64,000 bases of DNA from Alviniconcha marisindica (lineage: Eukaryota; Mollusca; Gastropoda; Provannidae), in NCBI GenBank assembly GCA_018857735.1, contig JABMCL010003472.1:132501-196500 (forward strand). Reading direction: 5' to 3'. The notes under the pieces were generated by a model, which was not told the origin of the DNA, did not search any database, and saw only the letters and a list, made by a program, of their open reading frames with translations. The translations under genes were made by a program, and so were the position numbers. Positions 34,095 through 45,524 of this stretch are shown in pieces. Position 1 is the stretch's first letter. Each line of letters begins with the position of its first letter.

Positions 34095-34187
34095 TTTTGC
34101 TTAAAAATGGGATTACCCCCAAAAGGGTGCACGTCGTGTATTGACATATTAAATAAATATTTTTTAACCTTTTATGTGTTTGGATCT
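34095..34187 (-). repeat. Repeat R1 copy
   Basis: gggattacccccaaaagg ... tttatgtgtttggatc, inverse of the 60748 copy. Confidence 0.55.
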
Positions 34188-34971
34188 CATGTGTTTAAGG
34201 CTGAAAAGTTGCCAGTCCTACAGGATTTTATCCAACCTGCCTCAAAATAGCAGTGGTTTTTTTTTTTTCCATGAAGAAAACGGATAGTTTTCGTCTATTC
34301 TTATTATCATTGTTTCAAATTTTGGTTGCTTTGAGCCCATCTAATGGAATTGCCCCATGTGGGATGAATAAAGTGTTATTAAACTGGTTTGAAGATAATA
34401 CTATACTCTTTTTACGTGCTGTTTCTCCAATTTGGAGGACATGGCCCATTACAAAGCAAAAAATCAAAACACAGTCCAAACAAACCGTGCACACACACAC
34501 GTGCACACACACACGTGCACACACACACACACACACACACACAGACAGCTTGAAGGGGTGAGATTTGAAAGATGTGAGTGTTTTTGATGATCATTTCACA
34601 AGTACCTCAGTCTGTATTTTTCCCATAGAATGTATTTTCACATGTGCTGCCACACTTTGTGTTTTCACATGTACCACAGTATGAGTGCCACCGTCTTTTC
34701 TCCATTACTTGAATGCATTTGTTCATCAGCTAGACCTACTGCCAACATCCAGGATGTTGACATAAAAGGCAGTATTAATATACATCATCATGCAGTATCC
34801 TGGTGGGTGAAAGAAAAAATGGTACCTCCGTCCTCCACGCTATCGAAAATCAGCTGTACATGGGTTGTAGCTTTTTGTGTTCATCCATGTACAGTTTTAG
34901 TTTTTACCGAACTGGCATTCTTAGGATGTTGTCTCGCATAATTGTTTTATAAATATGTTGTTCTGTTTCAG

Positions 34972-35014
34972 ACCTTAACAGACATGGACGACTCGGGCAG
35001 TACATCTGATGAAG
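34972..35014 (+). CDS. GTF2F1: GTF2F1-A exon 7
   Basis: TLTDMDDSGSTSDE, phase 0 to 1, donor gtacgg. Copy B has MLTDMDDWANISDE here and a longer acidic run. The donor choice is set by the phase of exon 8; reading through would stop at 35050. Confidence 0.7.
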
Positions 35015-35084
35015 GTACGGATGGTGATAAAAACACTAAGGACAATGGCTGAATGAGCAAATCTCTTTGAATGAAATAATGAGA

Positions 35085-35230
35085 ATAATTAAAGTATTTA
35101 TAAAGTGCAAAATCTTGTCCGTAGAGACCATTCGAATTACGTATGTACACACCTACGCACTCAGGTACCCCCCGCACACCCAAGCATACTGACTATGCCA
35201 AATTTGATTTACACACAACTTAAAACGGAC
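35085..35230 (-). repeat. LINE 3' tail fragment
   Basis: attaaagtatttataaagtg and caaaatcttgtcc match 15900-15960. Confidence 0.5.
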
Positions 35231-35730
35231 AGCAAACAGAGGCTGGAGACGGCTGCTTGGAACAGAAAGCATGGCACTTAGGCAGGTCTTCTTTATAATC
35301 CGCTATATCCACTATATCCACTCTCAACTCAAGCAGTGGGCACATGCCAAATACATACATATATTATACACTGAGTCGTTACAGGAACAGACTTTGACAT
35401 CACCATCAAGCAGGTCCCCGCTGTCTTGCACGATTCCAATTTTTAAGTTTCATCTTCTCATCCTGCATATATATGCCTTAACTGTCATTCTTGGTAAGTC
35501 AAGCCTGCTACCGGTATGTAATGTATCTGATAAACCCAATAAACCACGACTATGCTTCGAACACGATAATTAAAAAAAATCATATGTTTTCTTTGTGCCA
35601 TCGGTGTTGTTATGTCACAGATGATGATGTAATAGCTTTCATCCTTTCAGCCTAGCTCTGAAAGGGTAAATGTGATGCTGCCAGTGCTGCTGCTTCTTTG
35701 TTGCTGTTGTCTGCCATTCAATAGGGAGCA

Positions 35731-36215
35731 GGGATGGCTCAGCGGTTAGAGCGCCAGACTCATGATCAACAATCATGGGTTTGAGTCCGTGCAGGAGCAC
35801 GGGGGCAGATTGTCTTCTCCAGGGTCAACATTCTGTGCTGACTCTTATTTCGGTATCCGTTCCACCCCTCTGTTACCGCAGTAGCACATAGAAGATCCCG
35901 GTCATTCTGCCAGAAGTGCAGGTGACAGGTTACAGCTGAACACACATGCACCCTACATATGTTGCTTCAAATAAGGTGACTAAAACTGGTGCATTGTTGT
36001 ATGGTGTACGCAGAATGTGTGCTGAGATGGCAGCAGTTTCATGTGGCACCAGCCACATAACCAAACGGCGCTGTCGTTACACAACTTTGGTGGAATTATT
36101 TTTAAAAGGCTATATAAAAGGCTACAGTCACTCATTCAGAATCACATGAAATATGAGTGCAGTGAGTCTGCTCGAGAGCAGAGAATAGCGCCATATAAAA
36201 GTGATCAATAATAAT
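35731..36215 (+). mobile_element. tRNA-derived SINE S1
   Basis: gggatggctcagcggttaga and gggtttgagtcc (A and B boxes), same body and end as 4912-5368. Confidence 0.85.
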
Positions 36216-36425
36216 AATGGTGACAGTTACCCACAATCGCCTTTTTGTCTGTCAGTGCACAAATGTGTAGCAGTGCATGCTACATGATGTTGATAGGTGA
36301 TGTGCTACATCATGCATGTGGCATATCATATGCCTTTGTTTGAAAGTGGATCAGGGCCGTAACAAATTTTGTAGATGGAGTGGTCAAGTGAACAGACACT
36401 GGCTGACACATGGCATGTTTTGCAG

Positions 36426-36555
36426 ATGGAGACAGAGGTGAAGACCCCAATGTACCGATATACACCTTGCGCAGTAATTCCCCCAAGAACAATGGAGATA
36501 TAGACGAAGAAGACAGTATCCTTAAAGGAATAGACTATGGATCTGACCCTAGCAG
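36426..36555 (+). CDS. GTF2F1: GTF2F1-A exon 8
   Basis: 130 bases, phase 1 to 2. Starts DGDRGEDPN like copy B's DGDRGNK and ends near DYGSDPS against B's DYMSDSS. Confidence 0.8.
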
Positions 36556-36897
36556 GTAAAATGGTGTTTTTTTGTTCTGTTTTTTTTGTTGAAAAACAGC
36601 AACATGATGATAATGATTCTGGTTTAACACATTCTTTTATTTTTGAAAAACGGCAACGTGATGATAATGATTTGCGTTGTACCCACTAACAAACACCCCA
36701 CCCCACCCTGGGAAATGACAACCATGGAATCACTATTATAAGCAGGCAAGAGATTTTTCTGCCTTTTGGTGGAAATCCGCCATTTTGTGGTCGCCAAGGG
36801 CCATTCTTGACCCCCCCTAGAAGGCTTGGCGCTTCATGCCTGCAATCCTCGTTCAGCCTTTTTCACAATTTTCTAGTCTCATGCCTGATAAGGCAAA

Positions 36898-36899
<2 letters not shown>

Positions 36900-36961
<62 letters not shown>
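36900..36961. repeat. (TA)n microsatellite
   Basis: About 60 bp of TA at the left edge of the 32-bp array. Confidence 0.95.
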
Positions 36962-36965
<4 letters not shown>

Positions 36966-36969
36966 TGGA

Positions 36970-37400
36970 GGCCCTGTTAGTGATATAAGACAGAGCAGAT
37001 ACTATGCAGTAGTCCTATAGGACAGAGCAGATACTATGGAATATACCCTATAGGACAGCATATTCTATGGAATATTCCTATAGGACAGAGCAGTCTCTAT
37101 GGAATATTCCTGTAGGACAGAGCAGATCCTATGGAATATATCCTATAAGACAGAGCATATACTATGGAATACTCCTATAGGACAGCAGATACTATGGAAT
37201 ATACCCTATAGGACAGAGCAGATACTATGGGATATTCCTATAGGACAGAACAAATACTGTGGAATATTCCTATAGGACAGAGCAGATACTGTGGAATATT
37301 GCTATAGGACAGAGCAGATACTATGGAATATTCCTATAGAACGGAGCACATACTATGGAATATTCCTATAGGACAGAGCAGATGCTATAGACTATTCCTA
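36970..37400. repeat. 32-bp minisatellite, block 1
   Basis: ggacagagcagatactatgg + aatattcctata in about 13 units. Confidence 0.95.
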
Positions 37401-37850
37401 TTGGATGGTTCAGGTGGGTTGTTAACTCCCATTAACTTTACCCGGCATTGCTTGGCTGCTTTTATTTCTAGTGCATACTTTCTTCACAATGGAAGGTGGT
37501 GACAGTGATTTTGCGAATTTTACATTGCCAATTTTAAAGGCATTTTTGGAGGTCCGTGGTCACAATGTGTCTGGCAACAAACAATAACTTGTTGCTCGTG
37601 CTATAGGATGGCCCAAAACACATTGTTTCCACAAACCGTGATCTTCTGGTCAGCGGGTAATTTTTGCAACTGCAACAGTGGTGGCATTTGTGCTGCTTTG
37701 CAGTTCTAGGTTCAGTTTCCATTGTTATACACAGCATGAAGCATTGCCTACTCAGAAATCGGCCTGAAAGTGACGCTGCAACCTCTCATGACTTCTTGCG
37801 CAAAAGATTACAAAGGGCATTCACTCTTGCAAAGCAGCTTCACTGAACCA
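37401..37850. repeat. Internal segment, copy 1 (empty site)
   Basis: About 450 bp between array blocks, repeated at 38648-39998. This copy has attttaaaggcatttttgg with no insertion. Confidence 0.85.
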
Positions 37851-38640
37851 CCCAGTAGGACAGAGCAGATGCCATGGAATATCCCAATAAGGACAGAGCA
37901 GATACTGTGGAATATTCCTATAGGACAGAGCAGGTACTATGAATATCTCTGTAGGACAGAGCAGATGCCATGGAATATCCCAATAAGGACAGAGCAGATA
38001 CTGTGGAATATTCCTATAGGACAGAGCAGGTACTATGAATATCCCTGTAGGACAGAGCAGATACTGTGGAATATCCCTGTAGGACAGAGCAGATACTGTG
38101 GAATATTCCTATAGGACAGAGCAGGTACTATGAATATCTCTGTAGGACAGAGCAGATGCCATGGAATATCCCAATAAGGACAGAGCAGATACTGTGGAAT
38201 ATTCCTATAGGACAGAGCAGGTACTATGAATATCTCTGTAGGACAGAGCAGCTACCATGGAATATCCCTGTAGGACAGAGCAGATACTGTGGAATATTCC
38301 TATAGGACAGAGCAGGTACTATGAATATCTCTGTAGGACAGAGCAGATACTGTGGAATATTCCTATAGGACAGAGCAGCTACCATGGAATATCCCTGTAG
38401 GACAGAGCAGATACTGTGGAATATTCCTATAGGACAGAGCAGGTACTATGAATATCTCTGTAGGACAGAGCAGCTACCATGGAATATCCCTGTAGGACAG
38501 AGCAGATACTGTGGAATATTCCTATAGGACAGAGCAGCTACCATGGAATATCCCTGTAGGACAGAGCAGCTACCATGGAATATCCCTGTAGGACAGAGCA
38601 GGTACCGTGGAATATTCCTATAGGACAGAGCAGATGCTAT
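37851..38640. repeat. 32-bp minisatellite, block 2
   Basis: About 25 units with a higher-order pattern of alternating variants (atggaatatccc / gtggaatattcc / atgaatatctct). Confidence 0.95.
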
Positions 38641-38799
38641 AGACTATTCCTATTGGACGGTTCAGGCGGGGTTGTTAACTCCCATTAACTTTACCCAGCA
38701 TTGCTTAAGTCCCTTGGCTACTTTTATTTCCGGTGCATACTTTCTTCACAATGGAAGGCGGTGACAGTGAATTTGTGAATTTTACACTGCCAGCTTTAA

Positions 38800-39633
38800 A
38801 GTAAAAGTCCAAGGTTTTTAAGTATGCAAAATGACCATCGAAATGATTGACAAATAAGTCACTAGTTTCAGATTTAATGAAATAAAAAAAAAAAAAAAAA
38901 AAAATTGGGTTTTTAATCAATTTTATTTTCTGTAGGCTGGCCGAGACTACAGTCTCGGGTTCTCCATCAGTCACGTGACTTTCCCGGAAGTGACGTCAGT
39001 CTGGGGAGTCAGTGCGGTTGCCATCTTAGATTCTTCAGTAAACTGTGTATGTGTGTGGTCGACAAAAAAGTTAACTATGCCGGCCTACTGTGTTGCTGCA
39101 ATCTGTAACAATTCGCAGACAACCCCAGGTATAACAATGCACGAGCTCCCGCGCAATCGACCCGCAGTGAGGTGAAAGTGGATTAAATTTATACAATTCA
39201 AACGAGCAGACTTTCTTGCTGTGCCGCATCACGCCCATTTGTGTAGTGAGCACCTCAGTGAGTGCGATTTCGCAAACCCCATGGAATACCGCATGGGGTT
39301 TGCTTCAAAACTGACACGATGTTCCGGTACTCTTTCAAAATCCTGTCTGACAGGCTCAAACTGATACGGCTGTATCCTTGCTGGGTCTCTCTGGCAAAGT
39401 ATCAGTTTCGTCTTCGGAGCTCGAGTTGGCCATTTTGCAGCGACTCCCCAGAGTGACGTAGTAGGCATATGGTCACATGATTTGGGCGTCATGGCGATGC
39501 TTTCGGTATGACAGAAAATGCCTTTAATTCGTGCATTTATGACCCTCAGATCACAGTTTCACCTACATCATCGTTCTCAGCAAGCTTTAACGGAAATCGT
39601 GTCAGAAATCACCCCTAACCTTGGACTTGTCCT
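38800..39633 (+). mobile_element. Kolobok-like TTAA element with THAP relic
   Basis: Flanked by TTAA at 38796-38799 and 39634-39637. The inverted ends are agtaaaagtccaagg and aggacaagtccaagg (13 of 15 match). The related segment at 37534-37537 keeps a single TTAA, the empty site. Kolobok transposons are known for TTAA duplications and THAP domains. Confidence 0.75.
39077..39330 (+). pseudogene. THAP zinc-finger domain relic
   Basis: From ATG 39077 the frame reads MPAYCVAAICNNS, then HELPRNRP, one in-frame TGA, then KWIKFIQ, RADFLAV, LCSEHLSECDFAN. This is the C2CH pattern of a THAP DNA-binding domain (two N-terminal cysteines, then C-x2-H) with the usual HELP, W and DF residues. THAP domains bind DNA in P-element and Kolobok transposases and in host factors. 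The single stop, probably from a CGA codon, is the only break inside the domain; after it the frame soon fails. No transposase core follows, so the copy is a non-autonomous remnant. Confidence 0.75.
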
Positions 39634-39994
39634 TTAAAGGCATTTTTGGAGGCCCATAGTCAGAATGTGTCTGGCAACAAGCAATAACTTATTGCTCGTG
39701 CTATAGGATGCCCCAAAACGCATTTTTTCCACGAACTCATGATCTTCTGGTCAGCCAAAAAACTATGCAAAGACAGTTTTTTTCCACCCTCCAACCCCTT
39801 TCCCCGGTTATTTCTGCAACTGCAACATTGTGGCATTTGTACTGTTTTGCAGTTCTAGGTTCAACTAGGTTTTAGGTTCTATACAACATGAAGCAATGCC
39901 TACTCAGAAATCAGCCTGGGAGTGACGCTGCGACCTCTCACGATTGAAAGATTACAAAGGGCATTCACTCATGCAAAGCAGCTTCGCTGAACCA

Positions 39995-40092
39995 CCCACT
40001 AGGACAGAGCAGATGCTGTTGAATACCCCTGTAGGACAGAGCAGATACTGTGGAATATTCTTACAGGACAGAGCAGGTACTATGGTATAACC
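39995..40092. repeat. 32-bp minisatellite, block 3
   Basis: Three more units of the same array beyond the second internal segment. Confidence 0.9.
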
Positions 40093-40149
40093 CTTTCAGG
40101 AACATGTCGAAAACTGAACAATACAAACGCAAGACTCCTGGCTTTTGCA

Positions 40150-40530
40150 AATTTTTTGCTTTTGACCCCACATTTGAATTCACTCCCACAAGACCATCAA
40201 TGTTCACCGCTCAACCCTGTCATCTTTTAAAACCAAACTGAAAAACTTTGCTTCTCACAGTACTTCCACCCCAACTAATATTAATCCCCAGTTTTCACTA
40301 CAGTCATTGTGTGTGTGTGTGTGTACTGATCCTTGTCATACATGTATAAATGGTTTGAATTCATTGCGTTTAACTTTCTTTGCTTCATAATCACATAATA
40401 CTTTCTGTAAATTGCATTAGCAGGACTGTGCTCTGCATGTGTATAGAATATTGTGCTTAGGTTAATATGTATTACGTGAGCGTTCAGGGCTTCGATGAGT
40501 GCATGATAAATGTGCATTGTTTTTATGGTA
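40150..40530 (+). mobile_element. LINE 3' end next to GTF2F1-A exon 9
   Basis: Decayed RT tail (FNSLPQDHQ..., KLKNF-like) followed by the same 3' end as 234-366. It stops about 20 bp before the exon 9 acceptor. Confidence 0.65.
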
Positions 40531-40549
40531 TTTGTCATGTGGTTTTCAG

Positions 40550-40598
40550 CAGTGATGACTTGGAGGAGGAGGAACCAGACTCGTTCGCCAGATTCTAG
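40550..40598 (+). CDS. GTF2F1: GTF2F1-A exon 9, premature terminal exon
   Basis: Acceptor tgtggttttcag, as in copy B. Reads SDDLEEEEPDSFARF and stops at TAG 40596-40598. Copy B continues for more than 60 codons here. Confidence 0.75.
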
Positions 40599-41483
40599 TG
40601 TTCCTGTTTGACCTGAGGGAAATGTCCAGGGAGTTACCTGAGTCATTACTAGCTCTGTCTTCCTAAATGACAATTTTTATAACGTTGATTTTTATTGTTT
40701 TTGTTTATAATTGTACATTGAAATAGCAGCATAATCGATGGATTAAAGGTTGCATGTTATTAATCAGAGTGCTAAAAAGTTGTTGTTTTTAAATGTCCAA
40801 AATCTCAAAACGGTGGTCCAAAATGGGAATTTTTAGGTATGTTGTGCATCATATTTAGAGATATGTAGTACTTATCTTTGTTGCTGCCTGACTAAATGTG
40901 TATTTGAGTGTCTGGTTTTGTGTTTTGAGTGACCTTTGTGAGATGTCACTTAAAAGGCAATAGCTGTATAAGTCCTTATAAATGCAAAAACAGGTTTCAG
41001 ACATCAAGATGGGTCATGAGTTTACTTATGCATCAAAACCAAGCTATTCACATGATAATTTGCTGTAGTATCCCATGCAAAATGCTGTATTTTTCATTTT
41101 GGTGAATATCTTCCACATCATGAAGAAACACACACAAGATAGGATGGAGCAGTGCTCATAATACATTTATAGCGGTGAGTGTTGATCATGTACTGAATTC
41201 TTTGTGGGATTGGGAGCCAGTGGAGTGATTGAAACAAAAGTGTGATGTGGTTAGTTTTATGTTTTTTTCAATACGAGTTAGACAATAGCCCACTTCATAA
41301 GTAGGTTTTTGATGTTTTTATGTCCTACATCAGTACATGTTTATTATAATATCAAGTCATTTTATCGGTTTGTTTTGAACTGTGTGATAAAACTTGTTAC
41401 TGAGTAAAGCAATGCTTAAAACAAAAAACAAACAAAAAACTGTTGATTAATTATCTACTGTGGTTAACTGCACAGAAAGTAGT

Positions 41484-41489
41484 AATAAA
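41484..41489 (+). promoter_or_regulatory. Candidate AATAAA poly(A) signal of copy A
   Basis: Exact hexamer about 890 bases after the stop. A second AATAAA is at 41580-41585 and an ATTAAA lies at 40742-40747. Confidence 0.3.
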
Positions 41490-41702
41490 GGTCAAGTGAT
41501 AATCCCACATGTCTGCATTTTAGTGACAAATGAGTGAATGAATTGCAGTTGCTTGCCACTTTTGAAAGGTGATTGGCTGAATAAACATCAAGTATTCTCT
41601 TTTATTTTATTTTATGCATGTGCTATTTCTCCAGATTGGAGCACATACATACATAGCGAAGCACAACAAAAATCAAACCATAATTGAAACTAACATGTTC
41701 AT

Positions 41703-41768
<66 letters not shown>
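41703..41768. repeat. (CA)n microsatellite
   Basis: CA tract with one interruption. Confidence 0.95.
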
Positions 41769-41773
<5 letters not shown>

Positions 41774-41924
41774 TCAGGAGGTGAGAAGTGTGGGTCAGCT
41801 TGAGTTCACACAAGCTTAAGCAGGTAAAAACCTGCACTTTAGCAAGTAAAAACCTGCACTTTAGCAAACAAGCAAAGACAAGAGCAAAGTATTTTGTCTT
41901 CTTCCATGTAGTGTCCAACATTCT

Positions 41925-42130
41925 GAAGAGTCTAACATTTTCAGTGCTGTGTTATTTTGGTCTTTCTATAATCTACCAAACTCTGACATGGATTACAGGA
42001 TCTTTAATGTGCATACATGATCTTTTTGCATGTGTATACACAGGGGACCCTGGGTTTGTAGTCTCATCTGAAGGTCTTTGTAGAGTCTGCACAGAATTTG
42101 ACTGGAGAAATCTCAAGGTGGGTGCAAAGC
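41925..42130 (+). repeat. Interspersed repeat R4
   Basis: aaactctgacatggattaca and atgatctttttgcatgtgta are shared with 43040-43170 (+) and, partly, 58985-59055 (-). It looks like the body of a SINE family without its head. Confidence 0.6.
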
Positions 42131-42477
42131 CTAGCACGTAATGGTCACGTAATTTTTCATTTTGTTTAAAAAAAACCCACTACATGGTATTAAAAAAACC
42201 CCGATGCTTTAAGCTAGAAAAGGCAGGAAAAGCAAGACATTTTCCATCTTATTTGTTGATTCTTCTCACCAATTTTGTCAGCATTTCTGCTTGGCTAAGA
42301 AGGGAGCTGCTGTTGGGATCTTCCGTTCGTTAAAGGGAACTGTTTCAAACTGCCACTGTTTGCAGTTACTATAGAAAACGAGACTTTGTTACTCAGAAGC
42401 AAAGAACAAGAAACAACTCAGCAATAGTGTTTAATGTGTAAAAATTGCTGTGGCAGTCCAATGTGTAAGTAAGTAAG

Positions 42478-42791
42478 TAAAACATGGTGCTTAACATCCA
42501 CAGAAACCATAAGGCTTATTAGGGACGGGGAGAATGGGGGGAAGGGGGTATGGAGGTGGGGGAAGAGGGAGAGTATATATACCTATCGCTACACTGTCAC
42601 CACCAGAATGACCTGCATTAAGATGGGCAGCGATGAGACTCATTTTAATGTTTCATTAATTGTGAGGGACAAAGTCACAAGACCGTGTCCACAAACCACA
42701 ACTTTTGAAGAGAAAGGAGAGCCGAAGCAGTATCGAACTGAGGTCCTTCCACTTACCAGCCTACCTCCTCACCGCTAGGCCAAACCGGCTC
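42478..42791 (-). mobile_element. tRNA-derived SINE S2
   Basis: Same structure as 23653-23968, head on the - strand. Confidence 0.8.
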
Positions 42792-43039
42792 TCGCCCAAT
42801 GTGTCCCATGGCCTGGGCTTTTCTACCTTTCAATGTGGAGTAGAAATGCTAACAAAACTGTAAAGAAAGAATCTGCAAAAAAGGTCAAAAATGCCTTACT
42901 ATTCCTTCTCTTTTCTAACATAAAACTTCATCTTATTATATATCCTGTGGTGTATTTCTAATAAAATGAGAATATTTTTGTTCTTGTGTTTGCTAGAGTG
43001 AAGTTTCGTCCTCTTCTGTCTCCTGTCCAACTTCAACAT

Positions 43040-43170
43040 TTTGAACTCAACATTTTTGAATGCATGCTGGGTTATTTTGGCGTTTCCATAATCCACCAAA
43101 CTCTGACATGGACTGCAGGGTCTTTAACATGTGTATGTGATCTTTTTGCATGCATACATGTATACACACA
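43040..43170 (+). repeat. Repeat R4 copy
   Basis: ccaccaaactctgacatgga and tgatctttttgcatgcatac match 41925-42130. Confidence 0.6.
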
Positions 43171-43568
43171 GAAAGATTTAAGGTTTACCCTTACTGCCTT
43201 AGGCCTAGTATTTGGGCTATAAACATAATTGTCAAATTAGTTTACCTAATCTTTGCTGTTTGATTTGATAAACTCTGTCAAGTGGGATCTGTCTTGGGCT
43301 TGGACAGCTTAAGTCTTCCAGAATTTACAATTACAGGATAATGTAGACCTACAAATATGGCGGAACTTGTTAGACTTTCACCGACTTCACAAGTATCTTT
43401 TGCAAGAGAAAACTGATTGTGTTCCATTGCAAACAGCAGAAGAATACAGATAAGATCACACAAGAAAAGAAATGGGAGTGACATTTTCAAGGAAACTATG
43501 ATTAATTCAGAAAAAAAGAATGAAAAAAAAATCAGAAACAAGAATGCTACTGTAGCATTCTAAAACAA

Positions 43569-43640
43569 GATCCAAACACATATGCTGTTTATTAGGACAA
43601 AACACAACATGCAAATTTTCGGGGTAATCCCCAAGCTGCA
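43569..43640 (+). repeat. Repeat R1 copy
   Basis: gatccaaacacatatgct ... gacaaaacacaacatgcaaa. Confidence 0.55.
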
Positions 43641-44790
43641 AAAAAACAGCTTGAGGTCTTGCTGTAGGCTCTTGTGGTCTTGCTGGGATGCCACCGTCTT
43701 GCTAAGCATTGTGTCATTGGTAAATAACTGCTTAGGAAGTAACCCTGTCAGGCAGGTCATTAATGTAAGTGAGTACAAAGGCCAAGCACGGACCCCTGAG
43801 GTACTCCTGACTTCATGTTGATGTATTCAGATTTGGCTCTCTTTTCTACAACCGTCTGGCATCAGTTCTTCAAGAAGCTTAAGATCCAAGCATTGGTCTG
43901 TCCTCTTAATGTCTTATGCTGTAATGGGCAAGCCTATGGATGAAAAGACTGTGGCTCACTTTGCCAAAGGCTTTTGCAAAGTCCACCATGACAACATTAG
44001 TTTGTAGGCCCTTCTCCATGTTGGAAGTCGGCTATGAGAGAGCTCCAGCTCAGCTCTGTTTTGAACGAGTGACCTTTCTGAAACTGTGTTGGTGTGGAGT
44101 CAGTATTTGGTGGATCTCAAGGCAATTCATAATGCTGCTTACTAGGATGTGCTCCACTACCTTGCACAGAACACTGGTATCTTGAATACTGGTGCAATAT
44201 GGGGGTAAATCTCCAGTCACCAATACTGGTGCAACATCAGAGACAATCTCTAGTCACCAATACTGGTGCCACGTCAGGGACAATCTCCAGTCACCAATAC
44301 TGGTGTAACATCAGGGACAATCTCTAGTCACCAATACTGATGCAACATCGGGGACAATCTCCAGTCACCAATACTGGTGCAACATCAGGGACAATCTTCA
44401 GTCACCAATACTGGTGCAACATCAGGGACAATCTTCTGTCACCAACACTGGTACAACATCAGGGACAATCTCCAGTCACCAATACTGGTGCAACATCAGG
44501 GACTATCTCCAGTCACCAATACTGGTGCAACATCAGGGACAATCTTCCGTCACCAATACTGGTGCAACATCAGGGACAATCTCCAGTCACCAATACTGGT
44601 GCAACTCCGGGGACCCTCCAGTCACCAAGTACAGTTCCCCCGAGTTGTGAGATACCTGGTAGATAGTGGTCAGTATTGGGGCAATCTCCACTGCTAGCTC
44701 TCTTACAACTCTTGGTGTAATGCCGTCTAGTCCTGCAGCCTTCCCTGGATTTGTTAGCCTGTAGTCGGTTAACTCCATGTATGCTGATGC
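43640..44790 (-). mobile_element. LINE reverse transcriptase relic interrupted by a 37-bp array
   Basis: On the - strand, in order: GLDGITPRVVRELAVEIAP, IYQVSHNSGEL, the array, VLCKVVEHILVSSIMNCLE, FRKVTRSKQS, DFAKAFGKVS, KSGVPQGSVLGL, and a decayed LFTNDTML in place of the family's YADD box. This is the core of a CR1/Jockey-type non-LTR reverse transcriptase. Frameshifts and stops occur throughout, so it is inactive. The catalytic first aspartate block is present; the YxDD block reads TND. Confidence 0.85.
44165..44632. repeat. 37-bp minisatellite inside the RT relic
   Basis: atcagggacaatctccagtc + accaatactggtgcaac, about 12 units. On the - strand a unit reads DVAPVLVTGD, the RT segment DVAPVFKKGD, so the array grew from RT sequence. 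Confidence 0.95.
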
Positions 44791-45174
44791 AGATCTCCTC
44801 CATCTTTGTATATATATATATATATAAGGAAATTGTGGAATGTAGCCCAGACTACATGTACTAGGATTCACACAATATACTGAACAACCCTGGCAGCCGC
44901 TAGACAGCGTGCACTTAGCTTGAAACTCCTCTCTGTGATCTGATACTAACGCAGAAGAAAGGGAAAAAAACAGACCACAGGAAGACGTCACTGAACGTGA
45001 AGGAAAAAAATATGGTGGGGTGGGGGTGGGATGGAAGGGATGGTAAATTTATGTGAATGCACGTACACCAATAACCAAACATATTCTCACACACGCACGC
45101 AATAAAACACTCAGTTTCTGTTTCTCCAGTCGAGAACGGGAGATGCAGGGTCGAAAACAACGAAATATGTCTAA

Positions 45175-45524
45175 TGAGAGTTACGTCCCATGCGCAGGAG
45201 CTGTATTATTAGTTGCGATTCTGCATGCAAAAAGTCGACACAAACGCGCTCAATAATAGATAAAATTGGAACCAGTTAAACTTTCAGTCGTTTTCCTTTG
45301 TCTTTGTTGTTATAATGTTTGAAATTTGGTGTGAGTTCAACACTCAAAAACATTTTGAAAAACTAAAACACTAGCTCAGCAACTTCATGCCATCATGGCG
45401 GCAAGCAATGATCACTTGCAGAAAAGTTGACGGGTCGTTTTTCCTTAATTCATGAGACTGCATGCAGTAGATTGCAGGTGACCGCAGTTTTGATAGCATC
45501 AACAATAAAGTGTTGTGTGCTGCT
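45175..45524 (+). promoter_or_regulatory. Promoter / 5' region of GTF2F1 copy B
   Basis: Aligns with 18140-18479 ahead of copy A, including ATGGCGGC at 45395-45402 and a short uORF (MAASNDHLQKS) at the same place. Confidence 0.55.

Larger units (their letters stand above)
38648..39998. repeat. Internal segment, copy 2, carrying a transposon
   Basis: Same segment as 37401-37850 but split by the 834-bp element at 38800-39633. Confidence 0.85.
18480..40598 (+). pseudogene. GTF2F1: GTF2F1 copy A: truncated, frameshifted TFIIF alpha paralogue
   Basis: Nine exons match copy B one for one with the same intron phases: 18480-18494, 26363-26445, 27916-27995, 28987-29189, 30339-30506, 33820-33886, 34972-35014, 36426-36555, 40550-40598. 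GTF2F1 (RAP74) is the large TFIIF subunit, which pairs with RAP30 and escorts RNA polymerase II into the initiation complex. The N-terminal RAP74 domain is recognisable (TTTQEYTVRVPR, FGAGSEYG, PEEQPWHL, ECADGAFEAF). Exon 3 has one extra base (near 27931-27940) that shifts the frame to a stop inside the exon. Exon 6 lacks the NxF-NIM strand of the family, and exon 9 stops after 15 codons, so the C-terminal winged helix is missing. Without the extra base the product would be 278 residues against about 517 in human. All splice sites and the later frames are intact, so a recently expressed paralogue with a new indel, or a sequence error, is as possible as an old pseudogene. Confidence 0.75.

Noticed and set aside
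37770..38305. Long + frames with repeating TEQMPWNIPIR / TEQILWNIPIG
   Set aside because: They are the 32-bp minisatellite read in one frame; the number of repeats and unit length variants break any single frame.
44340..44697. Three overlapping frames of about 100 codons with repeating NTGATSGTI
   Set aside because: They come from the 37-bp array in the LINE relic, on the strand opposite to the RT.
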